Part shown: in pieces, positions 1-11,699 of the stretch
Layout of the letters: each line of letters opens with the position of its first letter
Numbering within the stretch: position 1 is the first letter of the stretch
Assembly: GCA_034509495.1 (NCBI GenBank)
Contig: CM067519.1
Span: forward strand, 26,254,335-26,318,334
DNA: 64,000 nt
Direction of reading: 5' to 3'
Source of the DNA: Acestrorhynchus altus
Taxonomy: Eukaryota > Chordata > Actinopteri > Characiformes > Acestrorhynchidae
The notes under the pieces: generated by a model
What the model saw: the letters and a program-made list of their open reading frames with translations, nothing else
What the model was told of the DNA's origin: nothing
Databases searched by the model: none
Program-made: the position numbers and the translations under genes

Positions 1-630
1 GTCATTGTCTAAGCAGGTTGTTCCTCCGTGGGAAAGAAGGGCATTAAAGTGGCCACTCAGTAGCTGCTTCCCCTTATTGGCGATTTTCATTCATTTTTGT
101 TCCTATATTAAATATTATGAAGTGCAGATAGCCGGGTGATAGCATGTCCGATGTTTTTATCTAATTTGTCTGGGGCACCACAAGGAAGACATTATCTGCT
201 CGCCCCAGCCGCGGCGCTTAGCTTGCGATTGAATCCTTTTTCGTTTGATCAATTAATCTGAGCGTGACACCCGACCGTGTCTGACTCGGACACGCCTGAG
301 AAATATTCCCCAATCAGTTATCAGCAGCTACGATAGGTAGGAAATATTTGTCTCTTTCAGGAGCAATTTCAGTCTCTACTGCTTTAATTCAGAGGGTTTC
401 GTGGCTAAATGGGGGACGGCGCAAAATAAATGACATCATTTCTAGTCGTGGCAGAAATGATTTTATCTAACAGTAAATTAACCTTTTATTGACTCTCATT
501 TCAATCAAATCTGCAGTGCAAGTCAGAGACCACCTTCACTCTCCTGGGTGGTAGACAGATTTGACGGTTTGATGATGGCAGCCTTGGTTTTTCAGAGCTT
601 TCCATAATGTGCAAATGATCTGTTTCCCAT
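1..630. other. unique-looking non-coding sequence
   Basis: No exon, simple repeat or transposon relic recognised. The stretch has several AT-rich homeodomain-like motifs (TTAATC, ATTAA) and GC-rich islands. It could be a conserved non-coding element, but only cross-species alignment would tell. Confidence 0.3.
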
Positions 631-634
631 CTCC

Positions 635-925
635 TCGAATTTCCATTACTCCACATTATCTCCTCAATGCTCCATTACTCCAAACCATCCCCTCAGCACT
701 CCATAACTCCACCCATCTCCTCGAATATCCACTACTCCACCTTATCTCTCCAATGGTTACCCCAACCCATCCCCTCAGCACCGCATAACTTCACCCCATC
801 TCCTCAACCTAAAGCCACCTTATCTCTTCAATGTCCATTTACTGCACCGCATCTCCTCAGCAACCCATTGCTCCACCTCAATCTCCTCTTCGACATTACT
901 CCACCCCATCTCCTCAACATAAGGT
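635..925. repeat. minisatellite, about 29-bp unit
   Basis: Degenerate tandem units of the type CCTCAGCACTCCATAACTCC then ACCCATCT recur every 27-30 bp, about ten times. The long open frame over it is an artefact of the repeat. Confidence 0.8.
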
Positions 926-1374
926 GCAATATGGGGGGTCTTGACCCTTTGTCCCCACACTGAACCACATGGACATGCAGCCATTTAGGATTACTACTAT
1001 CCGTTCTCCACAGTAATCATCTGCCCTGTGAAAATGGATATCCAGTACTAGAGGACTGGACGTTCTGCAGCCTTCCATAAACAATGCCTGTCCAGTTAAT
1101 GCGGCCGGAGGTTTAGAGGTTAATTACGGTTCATTAGGAACCATTAGGCGATCGAGCAGAACTTAACACCCTGGCAAAAGAGAGCGAGACCGGCATTTCT
1201 TCCAGGACTCTCCACAGGCCTGCTTTAATTACCGATGCAGGATCTGCATTAATGCAGACGCATCATGTCGCAGCCAGGGCAGCCGCGCTGACGAGGCCCT
1301 GGATGATGGTGGAAGTAATAAGGAGAAATAAACATCGTGACTACCAATTACCCATAAATAAACTAAGCACACAC
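926..1374. other. non-coding, nothing recognised
   Basis: No repeat family, RNA gene or exon recognised in this 450-base stretch between two minisatellites. Confidence 0.5.
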
Positions 1375-1945
1375 CGGCTGATTCATACTGATTACATCGA
1401 CTTTGACAACTGTACTATATAACTGTACAACCACACACACCATTTATCTACACTGGATTACACTTTGACTTAAGACTCCATTTATAACTGTAAACAATCA
1501 CACACTGCCGATTCATACTGGATTACACTGACTTCACTAAATCTACTATATAACTGTAATAACTACACATACCAAGTCGATTCATACTGATTACATTGAC
1601 TATACAACTCATTTATATGGACTGTAAATAACTACACACACTGCTCGATTCATACTGGATTACACTGACTACACAACTCTACTATATAACTACTGTAACA
1701 ACTACACACACTGCCGATTCATACTGGATTACACTGACTCCACAACTGTACTATATAACTGTAACAACTACACACACTGCCGATTCATACTGGATTACAC
1801 TGACTCCACAACTGTACTATGTGACTGTAACAACTACACACACTGCCGATTCATACTGGATTACAATCATAACATAATTATAGTTATGATATAATTTTTA
1901 CTGTCAGACTAAATAAATTGTATACTACACGGATTCATACCGGGT
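1375..1945. repeat. minisatellite, 66-69-bp unit
   Basis: The string GATTCATACTG recurs at about 1377, 1510, 1579, 1647, 1716, 1782, 1848 and 1932, giving a period of 66-69 bp over the core. The last three full units (1716-1860) are nearly identical, while outer units are more diverged. Confidence 0.88.
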
Positions 1946-2032
1946 TAAAATCAAGCCAGAACTCTCACTGTCAGATTGTAGAAACCACACGAAGTAGATA
2001 TATACTGGAATAAAGAGTAGTCTAGCAGTAGT

Positions 2033-2038
<6 letters not shown>

Positions 2039-2097
<59 letters not shown>
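2039..2097. repeat. (GT)n microsatellite
   Basis: Nearly 30 uninterrupted GT units. Confidence 0.98.
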
Positions 2098-2098
<1 letters not shown>

Positions 2099-2099
2099 A

Positions 2100-3115
2100 A
2101 TACTGATTTTAGTGTAAACTGTACCTCCCAGGTGAAACTAATCTACTTCCAGTAGAGCTGGAGGATTTGTGTGCAGTAAGCATTCTTCTGCTCAAAAACA
2201 CATCACTCTTTCGACAGATCTGTTTTCAGGCGTGTGTTTAATGAATTTCTGCGTTCAGCTAACCTACTTAATAAATGTTGACGGAGCCCAAAGCGATGGA
2301 AAGGCCCGTCCTTTTGCTACAGCAGAACAGCACCGCACATCCTTTTCAAACAGCGTCGCATGCTTTGCGTGGGCAAAGCCATCCACTATCATGCAAACGA
2401 TGAGGCAAACAGATGTCACCTGCCAAAGGCGGCATGTGGGAGAAAGCTACTCGCTCGGTGTGGGGTACAAATCCTCCAGAGGTTGCCTGGAAAAGCTGCA
2501 GCTGCTCAGAACAGCTTGTGCTGAGTGGGTTCACTGGGTTTGACCGAAGAGCAGACTCTGAACAAACTGCAATCAGGGTTCTTTTCTAATCACCAAATTA
2601 GCCTGAGTTCTGCGAGACAATTTTCACTTAAATTCACAGTTCACGCTGAGGTGGGCTGGCGGGGGGAGTCCTTCAGGATGATGAAGAATTACAGGCTATT
2701 TTTCCGTGCCACACAGCAGCAACTGGCATTATGCAGTCTAGTGGCACTTCAAAAAACGGCCATCAGAATCGATTATATTAGTAATCACATAATCGGCTGA
2801 TTATCATCATTATTCAAATAATTACAATTAACTGATCAATAACCAGACGAAGCCCGTCATGAAATCCGAAATACGTGGCAGGCTTAGGATACAATCATGA
2901 CCACGCAGCAGCCCTGATAAATTGTTTAATGCAGAATATGGAACCACGAATCTCAAACGCTGTCGTTCCTCCTTCAGAAGAACCTCCAGAAGAACCTCGA
3001 AATGTCCAATACCACATCCGTAAAACTGTTACATCACAGTCTAGACTCGTCATATTTACACCCTGAGACTTACAAGCACAGTATGCATGTTCGTTATTAA
3101 TAAATATACTTTTAT
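2100..3115. other. non-coding, nothing recognised
   Basis: Several short open frames on both strands overlap one another and show no family pattern or splice support. No transposon motif was recognised. Confidence 0.4.
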
Positions 3116-3116
3116 G

Positions 3117-3151
3117 ACACTGTTTACACTGTTTACACTGTTTACACTGTT
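3117..3151. repeat. 9-bp tandem repeat ACTGTTTAC
   Basis: Three and a half perfect copies of a 9-bp unit. Confidence 0.9.
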
Positions 3152-3224
3152 CCAGAAACAACTGCAATAAATGCCACTGATATAATGATAACATAACTGC
3201 AACCACCAAACAGCAGCATAGAAA

Positions 3225-3535
3225 CTATATATTACACCATATCAACTGCCTAGCAACACCATAGCAACTACTCATCAACACCACATCATCCACCTAGCAA
3301 CAACACAGCAACCACTCCTCAACACTATATCTACCACCAAGCAACATCATGGCATCCATATATTAACACCACATCAACTACCTTGCAACGTCATATCCAC
3401 CATAGCAACCACCTTGCAAGTACTACACAAATAAGTAGCAACCATAATGCAAAACACTATAGCAGGTCCACATTAACCCCCTAACAACACCATATATCCA
3501 TCTAGCAACTCATTTGCACCCCCATAGCAACCACA
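3225..3535. repeat. degenerate AGCAAC-rich minisatellite
   Basis: Irregular units built on CCACCTAGCAACACC and CATAGCAACC recur along 300 bp. The same motif array recurs at 55510-55720 inside igsf9, so it is a dispersed minisatellite type and not a single locus. Confidence 0.75.
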
Positions 3536-3541
3536 TACTGT

Positions 3542-3674
3542 ACATTTTTCAATTAAAACCACAGAGCCGAAAGAGTTTCACCCTCGTGACGACAGAACAT
3601 CAGCCGAGTGACCGCCAGCATGTGGGAACGACTTTCTTCAGGAAACGTACTTTTCGTTTTTAATTGAAAAATGT
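3542..3674. mobile_element. 133-bp inverted-repeat (MITE-like) unit
   Basis: A 17-bp perfect inverted repeat (ACATTTTTCAATTAAAA at 3542-3558 and its complement at 3658-3674) encloses 99 bp of GC-richer DNA. No clear target-site duplication is seen, so a mobile origin is only inferred. Confidence 0.5.
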
Positions 3675-3912
3675 CGCCAGTGCCATTACTGATAAAAGAT
3701 ACGCACCACGAGAGCCAAAAGAGCGACGGTGTTTTTTATTCATTAAACCAAAGCCTGTAGGCTTAACACGGAGACGGGGTCACATTCGCATTCAGCTCAG
3801 GTAACACTGCGTGTGAAGGACAAATACAGGAAATAATAGACAATGTGGGCGAAATAAACGGAGATTTTATAATGCTGAATTCATTCATGAGATGCAAAAA
3901 ATTCCCACCCCT

Positions 3913-3915
<3 letters not shown>

Positions 3916-3949
<34 letters not shown>
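3916..3949. repeat. (CA)n microsatellite
   Basis: About 17 CA units. Confidence 0.97.
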
Positions 3950-3951
<2 letters not shown>

Positions 3952-4206
3952 CCCTTCAACGTGGTGCAGCAATGTAATAGTTCTCTCATCACTTCAGACC
4001 TGCTCCTCACCCTCATATATCACATTCATTTCGAGCTGCGTGTGTGAGCTCCTACAGCTCCTGCCTCTGACACTCTTAGTGTTTCTAATTCAGAGTGAGG
4101 TGGAACCGTTGTCATGGTTTCCGGACATGTGCTGTCATTTCTGATACTACAGACTTTCCCTTCTACAGGAATGATTAATTAAGAGATTGCATCGTGGGAC
4201 CAGGGC

Positions 4207-4207
<1 letters not shown>

Positions 4208-4255
<48 letters not shown>
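4208..4255. repeat. (GT)n microsatellite
   Basis: About 24 uninterrupted GT units. Confidence 0.97.
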
Positions 4256-4258
<3 letters not shown>

Positions 4259-4374
4259 GTTGATCTGAAGGCTAGATCATATGGATTGAAGAGGTTTCAT
4301 TTGAAAGGAATGGAGACGGTTCTCCTGCCTATCGAGAAAGGAACGGGACTCAGAAGACACCACTCATGAAATTG

Positions 4375-4640
4375 CTATTGCGCAGTTTGTGTTGGTCATC
4401 TTCTAGTCCTTCATTGGTGCTCACAGGACGCTGCCCACAGGACTCTCCGGTCCAGTCCAGTGGGGTTTAAACACTCCAACACTCTGATCTAACACACCAC
4501 CACCATGTGAGTGTGACTGCAGTGCTGAGAATGTCCCACCACCCACATAACAGCTGTTCTGTGGTGGTCCTGTGGGGTCCTGGTCATTGAAGATCAGGGT
4601 GAAAGGAGGAGAACAAATTTGCAGATGAATAGATAGACTA
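4375..4640 (+). repeat. foldback interspersed repeat (family C), partial
   Basis: It shares long strings with copies at 22930-23350 and 42090-42400: CACAGGACGCTGCCCACAGG, GGTTTAAACACTC, CACCACCACCATG, GTGGTCCTGTGGGGTCCTG, and GAAGATCAGGGTG near its end. No coding capacity. I recall this repeat type from ostariophysan fish genomes, but its class is uncertain. Confidence 0.8.
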
Positions 4641-5049
4641 CAGTCTGTAATAATATTCATAATTATGACTCATAATTACAACCACAGATTAATGAATGTA
4701 AACATTGGAAGGAGGATACATAAACATATCTGATGAATATTAGCGATAATTTACAAAAATCTACTGTCAAAACAAAGACGATCCACTGATTTCATCACTT
4801 TAATTTGTTGAAGAGCAGCAAATGACCATGCTGTTAAACAAATTAATAAAAATGCAAATACACTGAAGAACAGAAACAGTATTTTTCCAGCAGTAGGAGC
4901 TCCAGAAAATGTCTTGGTAGTGTTTGAAAAGTGTTAAGAAGCATGAATTTAATTAAACTGTGAGAAGTTTTGCCATTTTTTGCTCAAAAACTTGAACAAA
5001 AGTATGCAAAGAAACAGATGAATCACAGTCTGTAATTATAGAACTGATA

Positions 5050-5620
5050 TAATGGTCATAATGTCATGGTGGCTTCAAATTCGTGGCACATTCTATTTTT
5101 GGTCCTTCTAATGAATGCATTCATCTACTTTAAGCTGCACCCATTGCTGGCACAGATGTGCAAATGCACACACAGCTTGTTTAGTCCCTGTAAAGAAGTA
5201 CTGCCAATAGAATAGGACTCTCTGGAGCAGATAAACAAACAAGAACCTAATGGCACCATGTCTAATGCCAGGCATGGGCTAAAGGGGCATAACGTCTCCC
5301 AGCACTGAGCTGTGGAGCAGTGGACCTGCGTTCTCTGGAATGAAGGATCTCCATTCAGTACTTATGGAATGAGTTGGGCAGAGAGGAGGGAGGGTGCTGA
5401 TCATCCAAAATCCTGTCCTCAGTAAACCTATTGTGGATGAGTGCAATCAAATACTCACAGTAATCCTCCAGAATCTAGTAGAAAGTCTTCCCTGGACAGT
5501 AGAGAGATTTACTCCATCAAAAGCAGGATCAACTCCTTTTAATGCCCTTGATTTCAGAAGAAACAATGAACGAGCAGGTGTCCCAGTACTAGATACATCA
5601 TTATATGGTAGATGACCATT
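5050..5620 (-). mobile_element. non-autonomous TIR element (family A)
   Basis: It matches the copy at 8110-8490 along most of its length (GAGCAGTGGA, GGTTCTCTGGAA, CATCCAA, AATCTAGTAGAAAGTCTTC, GGACAGTAGAGA, AAAGCAGGA, GGTGTCCCA). Ends resemble TATGGACAAAAGTATTGGGACACC in other copies, a Tc1/mariner-type border. No transposase is encoded. Confidence 0.7.
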
Positions 5621-5624
5621 AAAT

Positions 5625-6110
5625 TGGGACTATGTGTGTGGACTCATTGTGGTCAGTGCTAAGGTCAAGGGGTTGCTGTCACTCATCCAGATGCCAGATT
5701 GGTCTTCATTACAGAACTTTGACAAACCAACATAGTGGTTCCACCTTTTCTGAACACACACTCCGGTGCTCTGTTCCAACAGGACGTCGCTCGTCCACAC
5801 ACTGCTGCCGTCTCAAGATCTCGCCTTGAAGACACAGATACTACACCGTGGTCGGTCTCATCTCCAGACCTGTCCCTGATTGAAAATGTGTGGGATGCTA
5901 TCGGACGCTCTATCAACACTCCACCCCTACCACACCATCTGCAGAACTGAGTGAGAACATTCAAGGGATGCATGGGATGGATCATCACAGGACACCATTA
6001 GGAACCTCTACACCTCCATGCAGAGACGTCTGGCGTGTACTGAGAGACACCACTTCTGTATGAGTAGATCAACAAATATTGATCAGATCAGTGCTGCTGA
6101 AAGTATATAC
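5625..6110 (+). pseudogene. Tc1-like transposase relic (family B, copy 1)
   Basis: Contains the C-terminal catalytic part of a Tc1-like transposase: FQQDVARPHTAA, then WSVSSPDLSLIENVWD. The N-terminal half and terminal repeats are missing. The 3' part ends in the family-typical GATCAGATCAG tail. It is non-functional. Confidence 0.85.
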
Positions 6111-6770
6111 ATAAATGCTATACGGTATGTATATGTTTACTACGTGTATGTATTTACCTCCTAATACAATATATATGGACACATACTTATATATCCACAT
6201 GAAATATATATATCCAATGGCCATATATCATATTTCTAATTAATATTAATACCAGATTTAGTCACGAATACCTTCGTATTTATGCCACATAAAGTGTATT
6301 TAATTATAATAAATAGGGGCATTATGTATGCTGTGCTGCATTCAGTTGACCTGATTCCAGTGTGCACATCATTTCCACATTAATAAAATATATTACATTA
6401 CTGGGATTCAGTTATTCAGTTTACCTATATAGATATTTAATTCGTGTGTACTCTGTTCAGTGGTATTCAATGAGAAATGTATTCAATAATCTCTTTACAG
6501 TCTGCAATATTGACTTATGGCTCGTGTCTCTTGGCCTGATATACTGAATAAGGTACTGCCTTCTTCCTCACCTCATTTCTTTGGGGTCAAAAAATTAATT
6601 TCGGCAGATCAGACATCTTCAGTTGTGCTACCCAAAAGCCCGTGCCTGTGATTCTGGAGCACATCTTTCCGACAAACCGAGAAGGACGAGCACAAGTCTG
6701 AAGAATGACTGCAGGAATACATAAGAGGGCAGATGTGGAAATCTAATATATGGCAAAATATTCCAAAAAA
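6110..6770. other. AT-rich non-coding DNA
   Basis: TATA-rich stretch (6115-6320) followed by unremarkable sequence. No gene recognised. Confidence 0.4.
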
Positions 6771-6771
6771 C

Positions 6772-6835
6772 AGTTGCATCCAGAAGGACGTGTGGGACTG
6801 CAGTGCTGATGGGAAGGAAGGTAAATGCTCTTTTA
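6772..6835 (-). mobile_element. family B 3'-end fragment
   Basis: AGTTGCATCCAG followed by GTGGGACTGCAGTGCTGATG and GGAAGG is the reverse of the 3' end seen in the copies ending near 8110 and 53220. Confidence 0.55.
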
Positions 6836-7359
6836 TTCATTTCTGTACGTGGAGAAACTAGTGGCATCAAAAGGCTCTGATGTGAGATGTTCGCAGATGC
6901 CTACGATTGAGTAGGTTTCTGGCCAAGGGCACTACATGTAATCAGAGTAATGAAAGCATTAATCAACAGATCAATCAATTAATCAACGCATTTGTTTTCC
7001 GCAGCCCTGGAAAAGCACGGAGACCAGTCTGTACAACTGGACGTGAATGTGAGGAGCTTATTTGTTTGGCAAAGTGGAGCGGACAGAGACAAAGCCAGGC
7101 GTGGGCTGATCACAGCAGACAGAAGTGTGGGAGACTGTGCTGAGATGTAATAAGTCAGATCAGGGTCATGGATAGAAAACATTAGAAAGCACAGGAACCC
7201 ACAATTAGCAGCCAGAAGATCAAGGAATGGACAGCAGCGATGAGAGTGCACGTGAAACTGTGCCTTGCAACTCAAGCATGACTCCAGCGTGTGCATTAGT
7301 TCTGCATTATTAACATTATATAACAATAACATGCATAAAAAGTTTGGTGTGCTCACAAC

Positions 7360-7471
7360 AATTACACTGTGTCCAATGAATGCATTCAGATATTTTAGTC
7401 CTGGAAGTGTACTGCCAATAGAATAGGACTATGCGGAGAAGATCACCCACCCTTCTCTCTTTGTCTAAAAA
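7360..7471 (-). mobile_element. family A fragment interrupted by family B
   Basis: Carries GTACTGCCAATAGAATAGGA, as in the family A copy at 5200. The element resumes at 8111 after a complete family B insertion. Confidence 0.65.
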
Positions 7472-8110
7472 TAGTTGCACCCAGAAGGAACCAACCAACT
7501 GCAATGGTGTCATGCCAGACTGTCACGGAGTCTCTCACAATCTTCAGTGATGAGTCCTGCTTGGTCTTGGTGGAGACGTCCAACGAATCTGTGTCTGGAG
7601 GTTTGTTATCAATGGTTTGTTGTCACACATCACATGTCCAGAGGGCCTGGTGTCATGGTGTGGGTGTAATTTTGTATGATGCCATCATTTGGTCATCGTT
7701 ACAGGTACGTCGACAGACCAACGTTACGTTAGTGATGTCCTGCAACCAGTGGTCCTACCTGCTGCCGTCTCAAGAGCTCGTCTTATAGACACAGATACTA
7801 TGGCATGGCCAGTCGTATCTCCAGACCCATTCCTGATCTGAGACCTTCACAATCTATGGAGAGGGAGAACTGACAGATTGACCCGACCTGCTCAGAGTGA
7901 CCCGACAGTCACGACTGTGGACAGTCAGTGCAGTGATGCTCTCCATGAGTCATCCTGTTAGTGCAGCATCACTGGCAGATGGAAGACATGCATGCAGACC
8001 ATTATGATGTGTAATGTGCAGGTATGTGTAGATCAATGAATATTGATCATATCAGTCTACATTTTTAACTTGCTTCCCAACAGCGCTGCAATCCCACCTG
8101 GGTGCAACTA
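7472..8110 (+). mobile_element. complete family B Tc1-like element with decayed transposase
   Basis: 639 bp bounded by inverted 13-bp termini TAGTTGCACCCAG and CTGGGTGCAACTA, in which the outer TA is the expected Tc1 target duplication. Internal remnants include FSDESCLVLVET (the first catalytic Asp region) and a degraded GVMVWV box. The central QQD...SPDL region is largely deleted. It interrupts a family A element. It is the only copy here with both ends. Confidence 0.8.
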
Positions 8111-8490
8111 TTGGTTTGACCATGAGTGTACATATAAATGCCATGCATGGTCTAGAGGGGTATAAAGCCCCCCCAGCCTTGAACAGTTGAGCAGTGGAAC
8201 TGGGTTCTCTGGAACGAAGTAGCTCCATCCAGTGCAAAGGGATGAGTTGGGGTGGTGAACATCCAACGTCCTGACCTCACCAAGGCTCTTGTCCCTTAAT
8301 GCAAACAAATCCTCGCAGCAATGTTCCTAAATCTAGTAGAAAGTCTTCAATGGACAGTAGAGACAACTGCTCCAACAAAAGCAGGAAAAGGTCTTTTTAT
8401 ACCTCTGACTTCAGAAAAACAACGATGAATAAGCCGGTGTCCCAATACTTTTGTCCATATATAATGTACGTCAGCAAAATATACAGACGT
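8111..8490 (-). mobile_element. family A element, remainder after insertion
   Basis: Continues family A to its terminus GGTGTCCCAATACTTTTGTC then CATATA, matching the start of the copy at 26177 in reverse. Confidence 0.75.
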
Positions 8491-9145
8491 CAGTGATCGA
8501 GGGTACCTTCAGTCCATGTGAGCCTCATTGACAATCACTCGTTTCTTATCTGTGTCAAATCTCACCTGACTTTTTAACCCACCTTCTGTCAAACACAGGA
8601 ACGAGAACATGATGTTTGGGCGTTTGTATGTGCCATGTTCAGGCTGCCTGGGTGCCTGACAGTTCCTGCCAGAGGATTCATTCTCTCTGAGTCACATCAC
8701 ACACCGCACCAAGCCACTAAGCCTGCTAACACACAAAATGCCAGATACGCATCTGACAATTGAGCTGAATGTGAAGTTGAATCCAAAGTTTCCAGCCGGC
8801 TGTCAGTCCGGGGGAACCAGTGCTTGACAGTTTTGTGTTTTCCTTATTCTGATTATCAGTTAAAGAGCAGCACCGGCGTCCAATCAGGGTTCTGAAGGTC
8901 ATCCTGATATAAATCTGAATGTATTGTGCGTCGAGGTTGTGTGGCAGCCAGTGGCACAGAAAGCGCTGCACAGGTGGATTCACTGATTGTGGAATTCTGG
9001 AAATGAACGTTACACACGAAGTGAAGCATATTGAACTTAGGAATGTTAAGGAACTTAGGAATGCAGTTAAGTAATCAAGTAAGTAAGTAAGCAATTACAC
9101 TTTTTTAAACCCACTGTGTTTTGCACACACAGGAATTAATCCTCC
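8491..9145. other. non-coding, nothing recognised
   Basis: Includes an AAGTAAGTAAGT-type short repeat near 9070-9090. No gene or known repeat was recognised. Confidence 0.4.
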
Positions 9146-9149
9146 GTAT

Positions 9150-9375
9150 TTAACCCGTCCTCACACAGTGACACACACTAGTGAATTCACACACCAGGGG
9201 GCAGTGAGCACACGTGCCGGGAGCGGTGGGCTGCCCTATCCTGGGCCCCTCGGGAGCAGCTGGGGAGTTCAGTTCTTGCTCAAGGGCACTTCAGTCATCT
9301 CCTGCCAGTTCAGGGATTCGAACCAGTGGCCTTCCAGTCACACGGCTGGTTCCCTCAACACCAGACCACGGCTGG
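9150..9375 (-). mobile_element. tRNA-derived SINE-like repeat
   Basis: On the minus strand it has a B-box-like GGTTCGAATCC (9313-9325). Further left come the CTTGAGCAAG and GGGCAGCCC stretches typical of a very common fish interspersed repeat. It has no intact tRNA fold, so it is not a tRNA gene. Confidence 0.65.
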
Positions 9376-9618
9376 AATATAAAATTCAAAATAAACAGAA
9401 TTTGCTGAAAAAGTTTGGATATACAGTTTTAATGTGCAGTGCAGCAGAAGGATGAGGGTAAAGTTGGAGTTTGAGTGATTTAAAAACAGTGTATGCAAAT
9501 GAATGTTTGCAGTTCAACACAGTGGAATGAGAAGGAGGCAGTGGACAGCTATTAAGCACATATATAAATATTTATGAATGTAGAACGTTCTCTGCTGGGT
9601 ATGTGCTTTTAAGAAAAC

Positions 9619-10047
9619 CTACTTATTGTCCTGGTTGAGGACCTGAGTTGCCTGAGGGATGAAGCACCTCCTCATCCTCACTGTGTTGACTTTAGGGGAG
9701 AGAAAGCACTTCCCTGACCACAACAGAGAGTCGATTGTTTTGGATGGCTCAGGTTCTTCACCATCATCATTCTGTCTTTGGTCCAGCATGGCTTGCTTCC
9801 AAGTTATGAGCTCAGCTGACTGCACCACCCTCTGGAGAGCCCAACTGTCCTGCTTCACGCTGCTCCGAAACCAAGCTGTTATATTCTTTGTCACGATGCT
9901 TTCAATGGATGTGTAGATGTTCCACAGCACTTTGCAGGTCTGTCTCAAGACCTGTCTTGGGCCTTTTTCAGCAGGGTGTAGATGTGGCAGGACATCTTTA
10001 CTCATGCCACAACTAAGCTTACCTGACAAAATATTTGCGCCCTGCAT
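9619..10047 (-). pseudogene. non-LTR retrotransposon ORF2 C-terminal relic
   Basis: The translated frame shows IESIVTKNITAWF, then WALQRVVQSAELI, and later CFLSPKV and CFIPQATQVLNQ. This is the pattern of the region after the reverse transcriptase domain in fish LINE proteins (ESI...ITAW, ALQRVVRTAE, FYPQA...LLN). The RT domain itself is absent and the key positions are eroded. Confidence 0.7.
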
Positions 10048-11165
10048 GTTTAAGGTGGTTCCGGCTGCTGCAGGTGGGGTTGCATGACAGTGCTACTATA
10101 AATACCTGTGGGGTGTGTGAGATTAGACTGAGCAGAGGTGGTACAGTGCCGGGAACATCTCGTTGGATGTGTGGAAAATGGGTACCAGCACTGACTTCAC
10201 TGAATTCTTACCTGGAACCGATTTTCATTTACAAGTCCCGAAACATGCTGGTTGTCCCTGTCCATCAGCATCATCGTTCTGCCACAGTTCTGGGAATTTC
10301 CTGTAGGATTTCTGCCACTGCTGGTGGACCAGTATGAGCGACGCTTCCATTCACCTGCAGATTGAGCTCCTTTCTTCACACTGTGGTCAAGAACATCTGT
10401 TTTGTGACCCACTTTCCACGTGAACGAGACTGTACCAGCTGTTCTCCATCTATTAGTCCCACCACACACCCTGCAGGTATTCACAGCCTGTGTGCAGGAG
10501 TGTGAAGTTACTACCACCTAAAGTTTGAATCAACGAAAAGGACATAACTGTCTGTTGTAAACAGTTCAGGTCAACATTTTAAGCATGATTTAGTATCTGC
10601 TGGGAAAATACACTAAAAATCAGATAGATCATCTGGATAATGGGATCAGGATGATTGCAGAACCCAAAACATTCCATCAACCGTTCAAGCGCTGATCGTA
10701 AGTGTGGTGAATCACTGGGTGCCGTTTTCTGATATTTTCTTGCTCTATCTTTGGACTTTGTGAGACAGAATCCTGGTGTTATTCCGTGTCAGTCGCTGAT
10801 GAAGCTACATCACATTGATGTAAATGGTTTCACCTTTGAATGGCACCCAAATGCACCAAATGTGTCAGGCTTTGAGCCACAGTCAGAAGCCCGACTCGGT
10901 GAGGTCTGTTTAATGACTATAGAAACAAAATAACACGTTTTACAAAAAGTGTGAAAATAGCTACATTCCCTTCAACTGCCACCTCATTTTCTGGGTGAAA
11001 AGCCTACGTACATGTGCACACACTCTCATTTACGAAAAACACGGGGTCGAGGGAGGCAGCCGTGTGACGGCTTGGGTGCAAAAGCAGCAGACGTGGCATG
11101 CTACCACTTTTTCTTTTCCAATTTGATATTGACCTTCTTTATTTAAGACCCCCTACTTGGGGGCC
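10048..11165. other. non-coding, nothing recognised
   Basis: No exon or repeat family recognised. Short open frames here lack family resemblance. Confidence 0.4.
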
Positions 11166-11169
11166 CCAA

Positions 11170-11260
11170 ACAACCGATCCATTCATCCATCCACCCACTC
11201 ATCCACCCATTAATCCACCAGCCCATCCACCCACCCAGACCCCCCATCCATCCATCTCCT
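11170..11260. repeat. (CCAT)-rich simple repeat
   Basis: Degenerate CATCCACCCA and CCATCCAT units. Confidence 0.85.
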
Positions 11261-11309
11261 TATCTGCTTCTTCTAGAAATTATTGGGCTCACGGCAGGAA
11301 CACCCACTG

Positions 11310-11690
11310 AGCAGGGCACCAGTTCTTTGCATTGTGCCCACCCACATCAACTTAATTGGAGAGCCTCTGGTCTCTGACAAGAACATTGCTGGCCATCTTC
11401 AGTTTGCTAAAGACTACATGCAAAGGCATAGAGGAACGTTAATGGGCAGGTGAAACCAAAAGAGATCTTTGTGATTGAAATGAGAAGCGTTATATTTAGA
11501 GAAAGGAAAACACTGCATTCCAGCATAAAAACCCTATCCCATCTGTGAAACACGGCGGTGGTAGCATCAGAGAGACGTGTCTGCTGCATCTGTTACCATT
11601 GATGAATTTTGAATGATATCAGCAAAATTCTGAAGGAAAATATCAAGACATCTGTCCTTGATATGAAGAGAACATGGGGAATTTTGGGAA
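11310..11690 (+). pseudogene. Tc1-like transposase relic (second lineage)
   Basis: It translates piecewise to HLQFAKDYMQRH and then IPSVKHGGGSI, the pre-catalytic and GGG boxes of Tc1 transposases. Stops and frameshifts are present. It is a different lineage from family B. Confidence 0.75.
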
Positions 11691-11699
11691 TGTTATGGA

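Noticed and set aside
9150..9375. tRNA gene, because of the perfect B box
   Set aside because: No matching acceptor stem, anticodon arm or A box in a foldable arrangement; it fits a dispersed SINE-like repeat.
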